The notes beneath the pieces were generated by a model, which made no database searches, had not been told where the DNA came from, and saw only the letters and a program-made list of their open reading frames with translations. A program made the translations under genes and the position numbers. From Geodermatophilus sp. DSM 45219 (GTDB taxonomy: Bacteria > Actinomycetota > Actinomycetes > Mycobacteriales > Geodermatophilaceae), in assembly GCF_900104025.1 (NCBI RefSeq), contig NZ_FNIQ01000001.1:372001-436000 (forward strand): a DNA stretch of 64,000 bases, written 5' to 3'. Shown here piece by piece: positions 62,420 to 64,000 of the stretch. Within the stretch, counting starts at the first letter, position 1. Every line of letters begins with the position of its first letter.

Positions 62420-62883
62420 GTGTCCCTAGGTGGGCACCTTGGCGGCGTGACCTCGGTGGGCCCACCCGGTGCGACTCCGCCACATGCGCCACCTCACGCG
62501 ATGTGGCCCCTGGGCGAAGCACGACCGTCGACAGCTACAGCCGCTGGCTGGCTGGGCATTGCAGCGGCCGCGATGACGGTCCTCATGGCTGGCGCTGCAC
62601 GTCTCTTCAGCGACTCGCCGGTCGCGACCTGGCTGTGGGTGCCGTCGGCAGTCATCGTGACGGTGTTGCTGTAGGGGCGAGGCGACTTCTCAGTCGGCGC
62701 GGTCGGACCCTACTGACTCCTGGCGCTGTCGGTGCGCTCGTCATCGTGAGCGTCGGAGCGTTCCTAGACCCAGAGCTCCGTGCTGACGGCATCGCCGGGG
62801 TCTTGGTCTGGGTGGCCTTAGCGAGCCTGGTCCCCATTGCTGCTGGGGTCTTGGCGGCGTCACCCGTGTCAGGGGATGGCTAG
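62420..62883 (+). pseudogene. frameshifted small membrane protein gene
   Basis: The first frame encodes TAAGWLGIAAAAMTVLMAGA and PVATWLWVPSAVIVTVLL, then stops at 62672-62674. The neighbouring frame continues naturally as GARRLLSRRGRTLLTPGAVG, ALVIVSVGAFLDPELRADGI and LVWVALASLVPIAAGVLAAS. One missing base near 62670 would reconcile them into a four-helix protein of about 150 residues. Confidence 0.55.
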
Positions 62884-62909
62884 CCGAGCGCTAGAGAGCG
62901 GGTGTCAGC

Positions 62910-62965
62910 TGTCCCGAAGTAGGCCTCTCGGGACCACCATCGCCGGCTCGCCGTGAGGGCGGTAC
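62910..62965 (+). repeat. R3 repeat, copy F
   Basis: TGTCCCGAAGTAGGCCTCTC, GGGACC, then GGCTCGCCGTGAGGGCGGTA. It follows the broken gene's stop by 27 bp. Confidence 0.6.
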
Positions 62966-63072
62966 CAAAGACATCCGCTCCGCGGTGCGAGCGCTCACTC
63001 GTTCAGGGACTTCGGCTGCCGCGTCCGCCTCAGAGTCGGCGCGCGACTCATGGCGCGACTCATGCTGGCGGG

Positions 63073-63306
63073 ATGAAGGCACGCGGACCCAAGCCGACGA
63101 ATGACAGCCAGTCGCTACGCACTGGTTTGGCTGTGCTCTCGGTCGCCTATGTCGGCATCGTCACCGTTGTTGTAGGGGTCGCCTACTGGATCAACCCCGA
63201 GCATGTCGAGCCGGCGATAGAGCCGGCGGTCGGCGGCCTGATCGGCTTGTTGATCCTGAGCACGCCGCCTGCCCGTCGCTGGCTTACGGGTTGTCGCCGT
63301 CGGTGA
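63073..63306 (+). CDS. small two-helix membrane protein
   Basis: 77 residues. TGLAVLSVAYVGIVTVVVGV and VGGLIGLLILSTPPARRWLT flank a short loop (WINPEHVEPAIEP). R3 copy G begins 18 bp after the stop. Confidence 0.55.
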   Translation: MKARGPKPTNDSQSLRTGLAVLSVAYVGIVTVVVGVAYWINPEHVEPAIEPAVGGLIGLLILSTPPARRWLTGCRRR

Positions 63307-63323
63307 AGACCCGCCGCGTTCGC

Positions 63324-63392
63324 TGTCCCGTAGTGGGCCGCTGTGGGACGCAGGCCGAGATTGACCTCGAGGGCGGCCTATGGGGCATTTCC
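63324..63392 (+). repeat. R3 repeat, copy G
   Basis: TGTCCCGTAGTGGGCCGCTG, TGGGACGC, then ACCTCGAGGGCGGCCTATGG. The following gene starts 5 bp later. Confidence 0.65.
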
Positions 63393-63396
63393 AGTG

Positions 63397-63876
63397 ATGC
63401 CGCCCGCAGCCGCACCGCCTGGCTACCCTGCGCCAGTGGCCGAGTCCCCTGAGACCGTCGACCAGCGCTGGCTGCGATTCGAACTCTGGGAAGGCATGGG
63501 AGTTCACAACGGCTTGACCCGCCACATCTTCCGAGAGGCCGCGCGGGTCGAGCCACTCTTCAATGAGAGCGCCGAGTGGCGCGCCTGGTGGACGTCCACG
63601 AGCAAAGCGCCCGCCTTGGACCTCAGCATCGCGGTCGTCTGGCCTGACAAGACCCCGCCGGATGATTGGTTCTTGCCCGAGCGGATCGCACGGGGCCGCA
63701 AGCAGCACTTCGTCCGGCTGCACCTTGACGCCGGACGAGTGGAAGAGGTGCCGAAGGAAGCCCGGCACGCATTGCTTCTGCCGACGGTCCTGGAGGCGTT
63801 GGGTCGCCTCGTCACGAAGCTCAAGCTCTCCTACCCGCCCGAGGACCTACCCGACGGGGTGCTACGGGACGGGTAG
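63397..63876 (+). CDS. hypothetical protein in the R3 array
   Basis: 159 residues. VDQRWLRFELWEGMGVHNGL, FREAARVEPLFNESAEWRAW, VVWPDKTPPDDWFLPERIAR and KLKLSYPPEDLPDGVLRDG. A soluble protein of a size typical of immunity or toxin-related singletons; unrecognised. A GTG at 63436 is an alternative start. R3 copies G and H enclose it closely on both sides. Confidence 0.55.
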   Translation: MPPAAAPPGYPAPVAESPETVDQRWLRFELWEGMGVHNGLTRHIFREAARVEPLFNESAEWRAWWTSTSKAPALDLSIAVVWPDKTPPDDWFLPERIARGRKQHFVRLHLDAGRVEEVPKEARHALLLPTVLEALGRLVTKLKLSYPPEDLPDGVLRDG

Positions 63877-63903
63877 CCGCCGTCCTTCCGAGGAGGCCAG
63901 GGC

Positions 63904-63971
63904 ATCCCAAAGTGGGCCGCTATGGGACACCCAGCCGGGCTCGCCGTGAAGGCGGCCTGAAGGGACACCCG
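63904..63971 (+). repeat. R3 repeat, copy H
   Basis: The best full unit: TCCCAAAGTGGGCCGCTATG, GGACACC, then GGCTCGCCGTGAAGGCGGCC and GGGACACC. Two nested dyads in 68 bp. Confidence 0.7.
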
Positions 63972-64000
63972 TGTTCGTCAGTGGACCGCTCAGGATCACG

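Noticed and set aside
59657-63971. A classical chromosomal integron
   Set aside because: R3 lacks the GTTRRRY/RYYYAAC boundaries of attC sites and no IntI-like gene is in the window; only the layout is similar.

Overview
The window is very G+C-rich, uses many GTG starts, and has tightly packed genes whose starts and stops often overlap. That points to an actinobacterium. The order rsmI / pmt ... small membrane gene / rimJ / glp / galU / 5-FTHF cyclo-ligase ... fmdB-like / SAF / mscL follows the Rv0985c-Rv1003 block of Mycobacterium tuberculosis as I remember it. Base composition and gene content fit the Geodermatophilaceae (Blastococcus, Modestobacter, Geodermatophilus), but that is inference.

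Bases 1-22,900 and 43,270-59,580 are ordinary chromosome. The left part holds glycosylation (pmt), molybdopterin and UDP-glucose metabolism (glp, galU), folate (5-FTHF cyclo-ligase), an acyl-CoA module (CaiB-type CoA-transferase overlapping a fused carboxyltransferase), a sirtuin, small enzymes and regulators. The right part holds an ECF sigma factor with a RibD-type reductase, an MFS transporter, DNA repair genes (photolyase, Nei-like glycosylase), a FprA-like reductase, an inositol-phosphatase-like gene overlapping ppc, and an SMP-30 lactonase.

Bases 23,017-42,746 are an integrated mobile element. A 44-bp repeat of the 3' half of tRNA-Arg(CCT) bounds it on both sides with one mismatch. Just inside the left end are a tyrosine integrase, a ribbon-helix-helix protein, an excisionase-like protein and a 1208-residue MobF (TrwC/TraI-like) relaxase-helicase, so it looks like an integrative mobilizable element. 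Its cargo looks defensive: an OLD-like ATPase with a TOPRIM domain, an AlbA_2/Schlafen-like protein, a membrane protein, and a 1179-residue NACHT NTPase whose C-terminus is about 13 nearly identical 36-residue repeats. The NACHT gene is itself bracketed by two tRNA-Ser 3'-end fragments. Clusters of short iterons at 11-bp spacing occur at both ends of the island and again at about 31.6, 33.2, 34.4 and 35.3 kb. They look like integrase arm-type sites and suggest that several elements stacked up here. An integrase remnant just beyond attR fits this.

Bases 59,600-64,000 hold small unrelated genes, some broken, each separated by one copy of a palindromic repeat (called R3 here; arms TGTCCC and GGGACA). 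The layout resembles a gene-cassette array but the repeat lacks the usual attC motifs. Two other dispersed repeat families are visible: R1, a long hairpin between chromosomal genes, and R2, which accompanies the iteron clusters in the island.
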